Below are positions 9,412-23,400 of a stretch of 64,000 nt of DNA, piece after piece (within the stretch, counting starts at the first letter, position 1; each line of letters opens with the position of its first letter). Position numbers and translations under genes: made by a program. This stretch comes from Petrolisthes cinctipes (Eukaryota > Arthropoda > Malacostraca > Decapoda > Porcellanidae), in assembly GCA_033782935.1 (NCBI GenBank), contig JAWQEG010000283.1:1798001-1862000 (forward strand), read 5' to 3'. The notes under the pieces are model-generated. The model had not been told where the DNA came from, did not search any database, and worked only from the letters and a program-made list of their open reading frames with translations.

Positions 9412-10413
9412 AAATTCAGTCCCAAAACACCCGAAAATTCGATATTTAGAGGTCACAGAAGCGATCTGTACATGCCTACTCCGTGTTAGAGTATTTTCAA
9501 AATACAGGCCAAAAACATACTGAAAATCGATCTTTTAGGTGCACAAAAGTCGATATGTGCATGCATCTTCAGTACCCGTTTATATCTCAAATTCAGGCTC
9601 AAAACACCCGAAAATTCAATATTTTGGGGTCCCAGAAGCAATCTGTACATGCCTACTCAGTGTTAGAGTATTTTCAAAATACAGGCCCAAAACATGCTGA
9701 AAATCGATATTTTAGATGCCCAAAGTCAATATGTGCATGTATCTTCTGTACCCGTTTATATCTCAAATTCAGGCTCAAAACACCCGAAAATTCAATATTT
9801 TGGGGTCCCAGAAGCAATCTGTACATGCCTACACAGTGCTAGAATATTTTCAAAATATAGGCTAAAAACATGATAAAAATCGACATTTTAGGTGCCAAAA
9901 AATCGATATCTCAAATTCAGTCCCAAAACACCCGAGAATTCGATATTTAGAGGCCCCAGAAGGTATCTGTACATGCCTACTCCGTGTTAGAGTATTTTCA
10001 AAATACATGCTCAAAACATACTGAAAATCGATCTTTTAGGTGCACAAAAGTCGATATGTGCATGCATCTTCAGTACCCGTTTATATCTCAAATTCAGGCT
10101 CAAAACACCCGAAAATTCAATATTTTGCGGTCCCAGAAGCAATCTGTACATGCCTACTCAGTGTTAGAGTATTTTCAAAATACAGGCCCAAAACATGCTG
10201 AAAATCGATATTTTAGATGCCCAAAGTCAATATGTGCATGTATCTTCTGTACCCGTTTATATCTCAAATTCAGGCTCAAAACACCCGAAAATTCAATATT
10301 TTGGGGTCCCAGAAGCAATCTGTACATGCCTACACAGTGCTATAATATTTTCAAAAAAAAGGCTAAAAACATGCTAAAAATCGATATTATAGGTGCCAAA
10401 AAATCGATATCTC
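9412..10413 (+). repeat. Two regular 501 bp trimers
   Basis: Monomer starts: A9412 B9589 C9765 A9913 B10090 C10266. Both are type 1 trimers of 501 bp. The second shares ttttgcggtccc in B with the trimers at 3802 and 23101, and acagtgctataat in C with the copies at 3153, 4155, 23454 and 24947. It belongs to the segment that matches 3802-6240 at an offset of 6,111 bp. C at 10266 has a run of a in place of the usual atatagg, which disturbs the central inverted repeat. Confidence 0.88.
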
Positions 10414-10499
10414 AAATTCAGTCCCATAACATCCGAAAATTCGATATTTAGAGGTCCCAGAAGGTATCTGTACATGCCTACTCCGTGTTAGAGTATTTT

Positions 10500-13400
10500 A
10501 AAAATACAGGCCAAAAACATACTGAAAATCGATCTTTTAGGTGCCCAAAAGTCGATATGTGCATGCATCTTCTGTACCCGTTTATATCTCAAATTCTGGC
10601 CCTAAACACCCGAAAATTCGATATTTTGGGGTCCCAGAAGCGATCTGTACATGCCTACTCCGTGTTAGAGTATTTTCAAAATTCAGGCCCAAAACATACT
10701 GAAAATCGATATTTTTGGTGCCCAAAGTCAATATGTGCATGTATCTTCTGTACCCGTTTATATCTCAAATTCAGGCTCAAAGCACCCGAAAATTCAATAT
10801 TTTGGGGTCCCAGAAGCAATCTGTACAGTGCTAGAATATTTTCAAAATATAGGCTAAAAACATGCTAAAAATCGATCTTTTAGGTGCCAAAAAGTCGATA
10901 TCTCAAATTCAGTCCCAAAACACCCGAAAATTCGATATTTAGGGGTCCCAGAAGCGATCTGTACATGCCTACTCCGTGTTAGAGTATTTTCAAAATACAT
11001 GCTCAAAACATACTGAAAATCGATCTTTTAGGTGCACAAAAGTCGATATGTGCATGCATCTTCAGTAACCGTTTATATCTCAAATTCAGGCTCAAAACAC
11101 CCGAAAATTCAATATTTTGGGGTCCCAGAAGCAATCTGTACATGCCTACTCAGTGTTAGAGTATTTTCAAAATACAGGCCCGAAACATGCTGAAAATCGA
11201 TATTTTAGATGCCCAAAGTCAATATGTGCATGTATCTTCTGTACCCGTTTATATCTCAAATTCAGGCTCAAAACACCCGAAAATTCAATATTTTGGGGTC
11301 CCAGAAGCAATCTGTACATGCCTACAGAGTGCTAGAATATTTTCAAAATATAGGCTAAAAACATGCTAAAAATCGACATTTTAGGTGCCAAAAAATCGAT
11401 ATATCAAATTCAGTCCCAAAACACCCGAAAATTCGATATTTAGAGGTCACAGAAGCGATCTGTACATGCCTACTCCGTGTTAGAGTATTTTCAAAATACA
11501 GGCCAAAAACATACTGAAAATCGATCTTTTATGTGCACAAAAGTCGATATGTGCATGCATCTTCAGTACCCGTTTATATCTCAAATTCAGGCTCAAAACA
11601 CCCGAAAATTCAATATTTTGGGGTCCCAGAAGCAATCTGTACATGCCTACTCAGTGTTAGAGTATTTTCAAAATACAGGCCCAAAACATGCTGAAAATCG
11701 ATATTTTAGATGGCCAAAGTCAATATGTGCATGTATCTTATGTACCCGTTTATATCTCAAATTCAGGCTCAAAACACCCGAAAATTCAATAGTTTGGGGT
11801 CCCAGAAGCAATCTGTACATGCCTACACAGTGCTAGAATATTTTCAAAATATAGGCTAAAAACATGCTAAAAATCGACATTTTAGGTGCCAAAAAATCGA
11901 TATCTCAAATTCAGTCCCAAAGCACCCGAAAATTCGATATTTAGAGGTCCCAGAAGGTATCTGTACATGCCTACTCCGTGTTAGAGTATTTTCAAAATTC
12001 AGGCCCAAAACATGCTGAAAATCGATATTTTTGGTGCCCAAAGTCAATATGTGCATGTATCTTCTGTACCCGTTTATATCTCAAATTCAGGCTCAAAACA
12101 CCCGAAAATTCAATATTTTGGGGTCCCAGAAGCAATCTGTACATGCCTACTCAGTGCTAGAATATTTTCAAAATATAGGCTAAAAACATGCTGAAAATCG
12201 ATCTTTTAGGTGCCAAAAAGTCGATATCTCAAATTCAGTCCCAAAACACCCGAAAATTCGATATTTAGGGGTCCCAGAAGCGATCTGTACATGCCTACTC
12301 CGTGTTAGAGTATTTTGAAAATACATGCTCAAAACATACTGAAAATCGATCTTTTAGGTGCACAAAAGTCGATATGTGCATGCATCTTCAGTACCCGTTT
12401 ATATCTCAAATTCAGGCTCAAAACACCCGAAAATTCAATATTTTGGGGTCCCAGAAGCAATCTGTACATGCCTACTCCGTGTTAGAGTATTTTCAAAATT
12501 CAGGCCCAAAACATGCTGAAAATTGATATTTTTGGTGCCCAAAGTCAATATGTGCATGTATCTTCTGTACCCGTTTATATCTCAAATTCAGGCTCAAAAC
12601 ACCCGAAAATTCAATATTTTGGGGTCCCAGAAGCAATCTGTACATGCCTACTCAGTGCTAGAATATTTTCAAAATATAGGCTAAAAACATGCTGAAAATC
12701 GATCTTTTAGCTGCCAAAAAGTCGATATCTCAAATTCAGTCAAAAAACACCCGAAAATTCGATATTTAGGGGTCCCAGAAGCGATCTGTACATGCCTACT
12801 CCGTGTTAGAGTATTTTCAAAATTCAGGCCCAAAACATGCAGAAAATCGATATTTTTGGTGCCCAAAGTTAATATGTGCATGTATCTTCTGTACCCGTTT
12901 TTATCTCAAATTCAGGCTCAAAACACCCGAAAATTCGATATTTTGGGGTCCCAGAAGCAATCTGTACATGCCTACTCAGTGCTAGAATATTTTCAAAATA
13001 TAGGCTAAAAACATGCTGAAAATCGATATTTTTGGTGCCCAAAGTCAATATGTGCATGTATCTTCTGTACCCGTTTATATCTCAAATTCAGGCTCAAAAC
13101 ACCCGAAAATTCAATATTTTGGGGTGCCAAAAGCAATCTGTACAGTGCTAGAATATTTTCAAAATATAGGCTAAAAACATGCTAAAAATCGATCTTTTAG
13201 GTGCCAAAAAGTCGATATCTCTAATTCAGTCCCAAAACACCCGAAAATTCGATATTTAGGGGTCCCAGAAGCGATCTGTACATGCCTACTCCGTGTTAGA
13301 GTATTTTCAAAATACATGCTCAAAACATACAGAAAATCGATCTTTTAGGTGCACAAAAGTCGATATGTGCATGCATCTTCAGTACCCGTTTATATCTCAA

Positions 13401-13780
13401 ATTCAGGCTCAAAACACCCGAAAATTCAATATTTTGGGGTCCCAGAAGCAATCTGTACATGCCTACTCAGTGCTAGGATATTTTCAAAATATAGGCTAAA
13501 AACATGTTAAAAATCGATCTTTTAGGTGCCAAAAAGTCGATATCTCAAATTCAGTCCCAAAACACCTGAAAATTCAATATTTAGAGGTCCCAGAAGGTAT
13601 CTGTACATGCCTACTCCGTTTTAGAGTATTTTCAAAATACAGGCCAAAAACATGCTAAAAATCGATCTTTTAGGTGCCAAAAAATCGATATATCAAATTC
13701 AGTCCCAAAACACCCGAAAATTCGATATTTAGAGGTCCCAGAAGGTATATGTACATGCCTACTCCGTGTTAGAGTATTTT
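10500..13780 (+). repeat. 3.28 kb tandem unit, copy 1
   Basis: Monomer starts: (A10414) B10591 C'10767 A10905 B11082 C11258 A11406 B11583 C11759, A/B 11907, C12083 A12231 B12408 C12584, A/B 12732, C/B 12908, C'13084 A13222 C13399, A/C 13547, A13695. This unit and the next share rare variants: aaagcacccg in C', ttttatgtgcac in A, aatagtttggggtccc in C, and the whole hybrid cassette. Edges are approximate because neighbouring monomers are alike. The period is 3,281 bp at the left end and 3,286 bp after a 5 bp insertion in copy 2. Confidence 0.87.
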
Positions 13781-16700
13781 CAAAATACAGGCCAAAAACA
13801 TACTGAAAATCGATCTTTTAGGTGCCCAAAAGTCGATATGTGCATGCATCTTCTGTACCCGTTTATATCTCAAATTCTGGCCCTAAACACCCGAAAATTC
13901 GATATTTTGGGGTCCCAGAAGCGATCTGTACATGCCTACTCCGTGTTAGAGTATTTTCAAAATTCAGGCCCAAAACATACTGAAAATCGATATTTTTGGT
14001 GCCCAAAGTCAATATGTGCATGTATCTTCTGTACCCGTTTATATCTCAAATTCAGGCTCAAAGCACCCGAAAATTCAATATTTTGGGGTCCCAGAAGCAA
14101 TCTGTACAGTGCTAGAATATTTTCAAAATATAGGCTAAAAACATGCTAAAAATCGATCTTTTAGGTGCCAAAAAGTCGATATCTCAAATTCAGTCCCAAA
14201 ACACCCGAAAATTCTATATTTAGGGGTCCCAGAAGCGATCTGTACATGCCTACTCCGTGTTAGAGTATTTTCAAAATACATGCTCAAAACATACTGAAAA
14301 TCGATCTAAAATTTTAGGTGCACAAAAGTCGATATGTGCATGCATCTTCAGTACCCGTTTATATCTCAAATTCAGGCTCAAAACACCCGAAAATTCAATA
14401 TTTTGGGGTCCCAGAAGCAATCTGTACATGCCTACTCAGTGTTAGAGTATTTTCAAAATACAGGCCCGAAACATGCTGAAAATCGATATTTTAGATGCTC
14501 AAAGTCAATATGTGCATGTATCTTCTGTACCCGTTTATATCTCAAATTCAGGCTCAAAACACCCGAAAATTCAATATTTTGGGGTCCCAGAAGCAATCTG
14601 TACATGCCTACAGAGTGCTAGAATATTTTCAAAATATAGGCTAAAAACATGCTAAAAATCGACATTTTAGGTGCCAAAAAATCGATATATCAAATTCAGT
14701 CCCAAAACACCCGAAAATTCGATATTTAGAGGTCACAGAAGCGATCTGTACATGCCTACTCCGTGTTAGAGTATTTTCAAAATACAGGCCAAAAACATAC
14801 TGAAAATCGATCTTTTATGTGCACAAAAGTCGATATGTGCATGCATCTTCAGTACCCGTTTATATCTCAAATTCAGGCTCAAAACACCCGAAAATTCAAT
14901 ATTTTGGGGTCCCAGAAGCAATCTGTACATGCCTACTCAGTGTTAGAGTATTTTCAAAATACAGGCCCAAAACATGCTGAAAATCGATATTTTAGATGGC
15001 CAAAGTCAATATGTGCATGTATCTTATGTACCCGTTTATATCTCAAATTCAGGCTCAAAACACCCGAAAATTCAATAGTTTGGGGTCCCAGAAGCAATCT
15101 GTACATGCCTACACAGTGCTAGAATATTTTCAAAATATAGGCTAAAAACATGCTAAAAATCGACATTTTAGGTGCCAAAAAATCGATATCTCAAATTCAG
15201 TCCCAAAGCACCCGAAAATTCGATATTTAGAGGTCCCAGAAGGTATCTGTACATGCCTACTCCGTGTTAGAGTATTTTCAAAATTCAGGCCCAAAACATG
15301 CTGAAAATCGATATTTTTGGTGCCCAAAGTCAATATGTGCATGTATCTTCTGTACCCGTTTATATCTCAAATTCAGGCTCAAAACACCCGAAAATTCAAT
15401 ATTTTGGGGTCCCAGAAGCAATCTGTACATGCCTACTCAGTGCTAGAATATTTTCAAAATATAGGCTAAAAACATGCTGAAAATCGATCTTTTAGGTGCC
15501 AAAAAGTCGATATCTCAAATTCAGTCCCAAAAATCCCGAAAATTCGATATTTAGGGGTCCCAGAAGCGATCTGTACATGCCTACTCCGTGTTAGAGTATT
15601 TTGAAAATACATGCTCAAAACATACTGAAAATCGATCTTTTAGGTGCACAAAAGTCGATATGTGCATGCATCTTCAGTACCCGTTTATATCTCAAATTCA
15701 GGCTCAAAACACCCGAAAATTCAATATTTTGGGGTCCCAGAAGCAATCTGTACATGCCTACTCCGTGTTAGAGTATTTTCAAAATTCAGGCCCAAAACAT
15801 GCTGAAAATTGATATTTTTGGTGCCCAAAGTCAATATGTGCATGTATCTTCTGTACCCGTTTATATCTCAAATTCAGGCTCAAAACACCCGAAAATTCAA
15901 TATTTTGGGGTCCCAGAAGCAATCTGTACATGCCTACTCAGTGCTAGAACATTTTCAAAATATAGGCTAAAAACATGCTGAAAATCGATCTTTTAGCTGC
16001 CAAAAAGTCGATATCTCAAATTCAGTCAAAAAACACCCGAAAATTCGATATTTAGGGGTCCCAGAAGCGATCTGTACATGCCTACTCCGTGTTAGAGTAT
16101 TTTCAAAATTCAGGCCCAAAACATGCAGAAAATCGATATTTTTGGTGCCCAAAGTTAATATGTGCATGTATCTTCTGTACCCGTTTTTATCTCAAATTCA
16201 GGCTCAAAACACCCGAAAATTCGATATTTTGGGGTCCCAGAAGCAATCTGTACATGCCTACTCAGTGCTAGAATATTTTCAAAATATAGGCTAAAAACAT
16301 GCTGAAAATCGATATTTTTGGTGCCCAAAGTCAATATGTGCATGTATCTTCTGTACCCGTTTATATCTCAAATTCAGGCTCAAAACACCCGAAAATTCAA
16401 TATTTTGGGGTGCCAAAAGCAATCTGTACAGTGCTAGAATATTTTCAAAATATAGGCTAAAAACATGCTAAAAATCGATCTTTTAGGTGCCAAAAAGTCG
16501 ATATCTCGAATTCAGTCCCAAAACACCCGAAAATTCGATATTTAGGGGTCCCAGAAGCGATCTGTACATGCCTACTCCGTGTTAGAGTATTTTCAAAATA
16601 CATGCTCAAAACATACAGAAAATCGATCTTTTAGGTGCACAAAAGTCGATATGTGCATGCATCTTCAGTACCCGTTTATATCTCAAATTCAGGCTCAAAA

Positions 16701-17333
16701 CACCCGAAAATTCAATATTTTGGGGTCCCAGAAGCAATCTGTACATGCCTACTCAGTGCTAGGATATTTTCAAAATATAGGCTAAAAACATGTTAAAAAT
16801 CGATCTTTTAGGTGCCAAAAAGTCGATATCTCAAATTCAGTCCCAAAACACCTGAAAATTCAATATTTAGAGGTCCCAGAAGGTATCTGTACATGCCTAC
16901 TCCGTTTTAGAGTATTTTCAAAATACAGGCCAAAAACATGCTAAAAATCGATCTTTTAGGTGCCAAAAAATCGATATATCAAATTCAGTCCCAAAACACC
17001 CGAAAATTCGATATTTAGAGGTCCCAGAAGGTATATGTACATGCCTACTCCGTGTTAGAGTATTTTCAAAATACAGGCCAAAAACATACTGAAAATCGAT
17101 CTTTTAGGTGCCCAAAAGTCGATATGTGCATGCATCTTCTGTACCCGTTTATATCTCAAATTCTGGCCCTAAACACCCGAAAATTCGATATTTTGGGGTC
17201 CCAGAAGCGATCTGTACATGCCTACTCCGTGTTAGAGTATTTTCAAAATTCAGGCCCAAAACATACTGAAAATCGATATATTTGGTGCCCAAAGTCAATA
17301 TGTGCATGTATCTTCTGTACCCGTTTATATCTC
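13781..17333 (+). repeat. 3.28 kb tandem unit, copy 2
   Basis: Monomer starts: B13872 C'14048 A14186 (182 bp) B14368 C14544 A14692 B14869 C15045, A/B 15193, C15369 A15517 B15694 C15870, A/B 16018, C/B 16194, C'16370 A16508 C16685, A/C 16833, A16981 B17158. It repeats copy 1 monomer for monomer, hybrids included, and runs a little into a third round (16981-17333) before similarity switches to the start of the window. Differences from copy 1 are few: the 5 bp insertion at 14308, tagaacatttt at 15955, aaaatcccg near 15532 and cgatatatttgg near 17275. Confidence 0.87.
14308..14312 (+). repeat. Private 5 bp insertion in an A monomer
   Basis: The usual cgatcttttaggtg reads cgatctaaaattttaggtg here, making the monomer 182 bp. 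Neither the matching site in copy 1 (near 11027) nor any other A monomer I walked through has it. The insertion therefore happened after the 3.28 kb duplication. It is a useful unique anchor in an otherwise repetitive region. Confidence 0.85.
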
Positions 17334-20300
17334 AAATTCAGGCTCAAAACACCCGAAAATTCAATATTTTGGGGTCCCAGAAGCAATCTGTACAGTGCTA
17401 GAATATTTTCAAAATATAGGCTAAAAACATGCTAAAAATCGATCTTTTAGGTGCCAAAAAGTCGATATCTCAAATTCAGTCCCAAAACACCCGAAAATTC
17501 GATATTTAGGGGTCCCAGAAGCGATCTGTACATGCCTACTCCGTGTTAGAGTATTTTCAAAATACATGCTCAAAACATACTGAAAATCGATCTTTTAAGT
17601 GCACAAAAGTCGATATGTGCATGCATCTTCAGTACCCGTTTATATCTCAAATTCAGTCTCAAAACACCCGAAAATTCAATATTTTGGGGTCCCAGAAGCA
17701 ATCTGTACATGCCTACTCAGTGTTAGAGTATTTTCAAAATACAGGCCCAAAACATGCTGAAAATCGATATTTTAGATGACCAAAGTCAATATGTGCATAT
17801 ATCTTCTGTACCCGTTTATATCTCAAATTCAGGCTCAAAACACCCGAAAATTTAATATTTTGGGGTCCCAGAAGCAATCTGTACATGCCTACACAGTGCT
17901 AGAATATTTTCAAAATATAGGCTAAAAACATGCTAAAAATCGACATTTTAGGTGCCAAAAAATCGATATCTCAAATTCAGTCCCAAAACACCCGAAAATT
18001 CGATATTTAGAGGTCCCAGAAGGTATCTGTACATGCCTACTCCGTGTTAGAGTATTTTCAAAATACAGGCCAAAAACATACTGAAAATCGATCTTTTAGG
18101 TGCCCAAAAGTCGATATGTGCATGCATCTTCTGTACCCGTTTATATCTCAAATTCTGGCCCTAAACACCCGAAAATTCGCTATTTTGGGGTCGCAGAAGC
18201 GATCTGTACATGCCTACTCCGTGTTAGAGTATTTTCAAAATTCAGGCCCAAAACATGCTGAAAATCGATATTTTCGATGCCCAAAGTCAATATGTGCATG
18301 TATCTTCTGTACCCGTTTATATCTCAAATTCAGGCTCAAAACACCCGAAAATTCAATATTTTGGGGTCCCAGAAGCAATCTGTACAGTGCTAGAATATTT
18401 TCAAAATATAGGCTAAAAACATGCTAAAAATCGATCTTTTAGGTGCCAAAAAGTCGATATCTCAAATTCAGTCCCAAAACACCCGAAAATTTGATATTTA
18501 GGGGTCCCAGAAGCGATCTGTACATGCTTACTCCGTGTTAGAGTATTTTCAAAATACATGCTCAAAACATACTGAAAATCGATATTTTAGAAGCCCAAAG
18601 TCAATATGTGCATGTATCTTCTGTACCCGTTTATATCTCAAATTCAGGCTCAAAACACCCGAAAATTCAATATTTTGGGGTCCCAGAAGCAATCTGTACA
18701 TGCCTACACAGTGCTAGAATATTTTCAAAATATAGGCTAAAAACATGCTAAAAATCGACATTTTAGGTGCCAAAAAATCGATATCTCAAATTCAGTCCCA
18801 AAACACCCGAAAATTCGATATTTAGAGGTCCCAGAAGGTATCTGTACATGCTTACTCCGTGTTAGAGTATTTTCAAAATACAGGCCAAAAACATACTGAA
18901 AATCGATCTTTTAGGTGCCCAAAAGTCGATATGTGCATGCATCTTCTGTACCCGTTTATATCTCAAATTCTGGCCCTAAACACCCGAAAATTCAATATTT
19001 TGGGGTCCCAGAAGCGATCTGTACATGCCTACTCCGTGTTAGAGTATTTTCAAAATTCATGCCCAAAACATGCTGAAAATCGATATTTTTGGTGCCCAAA
19101 GTCAATATGTGCATGTATCTTCTGTACCCGTTTATATCTCAAATTCAGGCTCAAAACACCCGAAAATTCAATATTTTGGGGTCCCAGAAGCAATCTGTAC
19201 ATGCCTACTCAGTGTTAGAGTATTTTCAAAATACAGGCCCGAAACATGCTGAAAATCGATATTTTAGATGCCCAAAGTCAATATGTGCATGTATCTTCTG
19301 TACCCGTTTATATCTCAAATTCAGGCTCAAAACACCCGAAAATTCAATATTTTGGGGTCCCAGAAGCAATCTGTACATGCCTACAGAGTGCTAGAATATT
19401 TTCAAAATATAGGCTAAAAACATGCTAAAAATCGACATTTTAGGTGCCAAAAAATCGATATATCAAATTCAGTCCCAAAACACCCGAAAATTCGATATTT
19501 AGAGGTCACAGAAGCGATCTGTACATGCCTACTCCGTGTTAGAGTATTTTCAAAATACAGGCCAAAAACATACTGAAAATCGATCTTTTAGGTGCACAAA
19601 AGTCGATATGTGCATGCATCTTCAGTACCCGTTTATATCTCAAATTCAGGCTCAAAACACCCGAAAATTCAATATTTTGGGGTCGCAGAAGCAATCTGTA
19701 CATGCCTACTCAGTGTTAGAGTATTTTCAAAATACAGGCCCAAAACATGCTGAAAATCGATATTTTAGATGGCCAAAGTCAATATGTGCATGTATCTTCT
19801 GTACCCGTTTATATCTCAAATTCAGGCTCAAAACACCCGAAAATTCAATATTTTGGGGTCCCAGAAGCAATCTGTACATGCCTACACAGTGCTAGAATAT
19901 TTTCAAAATATAGGCTAAAAACATGCTAAAAATCGACATTTTAGGTGCCAAAAAATCGATATCTCAAATTCAGTCCCAAAACACCCGAAAATTCGATATT
20001 TAGATGTCCCAGAAGGTATCTGTACATGCCTACTCCGTGTTAGAGTATTTTCAAAATTCAGGCTCAAAACATACTGAAAATCGATCTTTTAGGTGCACAA
20101 AAGTCGATATGTGCATGCATCTTCAGTACCCGTTTATATCTCAAATTCAGGCTCAAAACACCCGAAAATTCAATATTTTGGGGTCCCAGAAGCAATCTGT
20201 ACATGCCTACTCAGTGTTAGAGTATTTTCAAAATACAGGCCCAAAACATGCTGAAAATCGATATTTTAGATGCCCAAAGTCAATATGTGCATGTATCTTC

Positions 20301-20456
20301 TGTACCCGTTTATATCTCAAATTCAGGCTCAAAACACCCGAAAATTCAATATTTTGGGGTCCCAGAAGCAATCTGTACAGTGCTAGAATATTTTCAAAAT
20401 ATAGGCTAAAAACATGCTAAAAATCGATCTTTTAGGTGCCAAAAAGTCGATATCTC
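17334..20456 (+). repeat. Second copy of the window's left end, with a 1.68 kb extra segment
   Basis: Monomer starts: C'17334 A17472 B17649 C17825 A17973 B18150 C'18326, A/B 18464, C18640 A18788 B18965 B19141 C19317 A19465 B19642 C19818 A19966 B20143 C'20319. Positions 17334-18688 repeat 1-1355 almost base for base, including the rare ttttaagtgcac, tattttcgatgccc and gcatatatc variants. After 18640 the match breaks and resumes at 20457 against 1445; the offset changes from 17,333 to 19,012. One copy therefore gained or lost 1,679 bp. The consecutive B monomers at 18965 and 19141 are another crossover junction. Confidence 0.86.
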
Positions 20457-23400
20457 AAATTCAGTCCCAAAACACCCGAAAATTCGATATTTAGGGGTCC
20501 CAGAAGCGATCTGTACATGCCTACTCCGTGTTAGAGTATTTTCAAAATACATGCTCAAAACATACTGAAAATCGATCTTTTAGGTGCACAAAAGTCGATA
20601 TGTGCATGCATCTTCAGTACCCGTTTATATCTCAAATTCAGGCTCAAAACACCCGAAAATTCAATATTTTGGGGTCCCAGAAGCAATCTGTACATGCCTA
20701 CTCAGTGTAAGAGTATTTTCAAAATACAGGCCCGAAACATGCTGAAAATCGATATTTTAGATGCCCAAAGTCAATATGTGCATGTATCTTCTGTACCCGT
20801 TTATATCTCAAATTCAGGCTCAAAACACCCGAAAATTCAATATTTTGGGGTCCCAGAAGCAATCTGTACATGCCTACAGAGTGCTAGAATATTTTCAAAA
20901 TATAGGCTAAAAACATGCTAAAAATCGACATTTTAGGTGCCAAAAAATCGATATCTCAAATTCAGTCACAAAACACCCGAAAATTCGATATTTAGAGGTC
21001 ACAGAAGCGATCTGTACATGCCTACTCCGTGTTAGAGTATTTTCAAAATACAGGCCAAAAACATACTGAAAATCGATCTTTTAGGTGCACAAAAGTCGAT
21101 ATGTGCATGCATCTTCAGTACCCGTTTATATCTCAAATTCAGTCCCAAAACACCCGAAAATTCAATATTTTGGGGTCCCAGAAGCAATCTGTACATGCCT
21201 ACTCAGTGTTAGAGTATTTTCAAAATACAGGCCCAAAACATGCTGAAAATCGATATTTTAGATGGCCAAAGTCAATATGTGCATGTATCTTCTGTACCCG
21301 TTTATATCTCAAATTCAGGCTCAAAACACCCGAAAATTCAATATTTTGGGGTCCCAGAAGCAATCTGTACATGCCTACTCAGTGCTAGAATATTTTCAAA
21401 ATATAGGCTAAAAACATGCTGAAAATCGATCTTTTAGGTGCCAAAAAGTCGATATCTCAAATTCAGTCCCAAAACACCCGAAAATTCGATATTTAGGGGT
21501 CCCAGAAGCGATCTGTACATGCCTACTCCGTGTTAGAGTATTTTGAAAATACATGCTCAAAACATACTGAAAATCGATCTTTTAGGTGCACAAAAGTCGA
21601 TATGTGCATGCATCTTCTGTACCCGTTTATATCTCAAATTCAGGCTCAAAACACCCGAAAATTCAATATTTTGGGGTCCCAGAAGCAATCTGTACAGTGC
21701 TAGAATATTTTCAAAATATAGGCTAAAAACATGCTAAAAATCGATCTTTTAGGTGCCAAAAAGTCGATATCTCAAATTCAGTCCCAAAACACCCGAAAAT
21801 TCGATATTTAGGGGTCCCAGAAGCGATCTGTACATGCCTACTCCGTGTTAGAGTATTTTCAAAATACATGCTCAAAACATACTGAAAATCGATCTTTTAG
21901 GTGCACAAAAGTCGATATGTGCATGCATCTTCAGTACCCGTTTATATCTCAAATTCAGGCTCAAAACACCCGAAAATTCAATATTTTGGGGTCCCAGAAG
22001 CAATCTGTACATGCCTACTCAGTGCTAGAATATTTTCAAAATATAGGCTAAAAACATGCTGAAAATCGATCTTTTAGGTGCCAAAAAGTCGATATCTCAA
22101 ATTCAGTCCCAAAACACCCGAAAATTCGATATTTAGGGGTCCCAGAAGCGATCTGTACATGCCTACTCCGTGTTAGAGTATTTTGAAAATACATGCTCAA
22201 AACATACTGAAAATCGATCTTTTAGGTGCACAAAAGTCGATATGTGCATGCATCTTCAGTACCCGTTTATATCTCAAAATCAGGCTCAAAACACCCGAAA
22301 ATTCAATATTTTGGGGTCCCAGAAGCAATCTGTACATGCCTACTCAGTGTTAGAGTATTTTCAAAATACAGGCCCAAAACATGCTGAAAATCGATATTTT
22401 AGATGCCCAAAGTCAATATGTGCATGTATCTTCTGTACCCGTTTATATCTCAAATTCAGGCTCAAAACACCCGAAAATTCAATATTTTGGGGTCCCAGAA
22501 GCAATCTGTACATGCCTACAGAGTACTAGAATATTTTCAAAATATAGGCTAAAAACATGCTAAAAATCGACATTTTAGGTGCCAAAAAATCGATATCTCA
22601 AATTCAGTCCCAAAACACCTGAAAATTCGATATTTAGAGGTCACAGAAGCGATCTGTACATGCCTACTCCGTGTTAGAGTATTTTCAAAATACAGGCCAA
22701 AAACATACTGAAAATCGATCTTTTAGGTGCACAAAAGTCGATATGTGCATGCATCTTCAGTACCCGTTTATATCTCAAATTCAGGCTCAAAACACCCGAA
22801 AATTCAATATTTTGGGGTCCCAGAAGCAATCTGTACATGCCTACTCAGTGTTAGAGTATTTTCAAAATACAGGCCCAAAACATGCTGAAAATCGATATTT
22901 TAGATGCCCAAAGTCAATATGTGCATGTATCTTCTGTACCCGTTTATATCTCAAATTCAGGCTCAAAACACCCGAAAATTCAATATTTTGGGGTCCCAAA
23001 AGCAATCTGTACATGCCTACAGAGTGCTAGAATATTTTCAAAATATAGGCTAAAAACATGCTAAAAATCGACATTTTAGGTGCCAAAAAATCGATATCTC
23101 AAATTCAGTCCCAAAACACCCGAAAATTCGATATTTAGAGGTCACAGAAGCGATCTGTACATGCCTACTCCGTGTTAGAGTATTTTGAAAATACATGCTC
23201 AAAACATACTGAAAATCGATCTTTTAGGTGCACAAAAGTCGATATGTGCATGCATCTTCAGTACCCGTTTATATCTCAAATTCAGGCTCAAAACACCCGA
23301 AAATTCAATATTTTGCGGTCCCAGAAGCAATCTGTACATGCCTACTCAGTGTTAGAGTATTTTCAAAATACAGGCCCAAAACATGCTGAAAATCGATATT

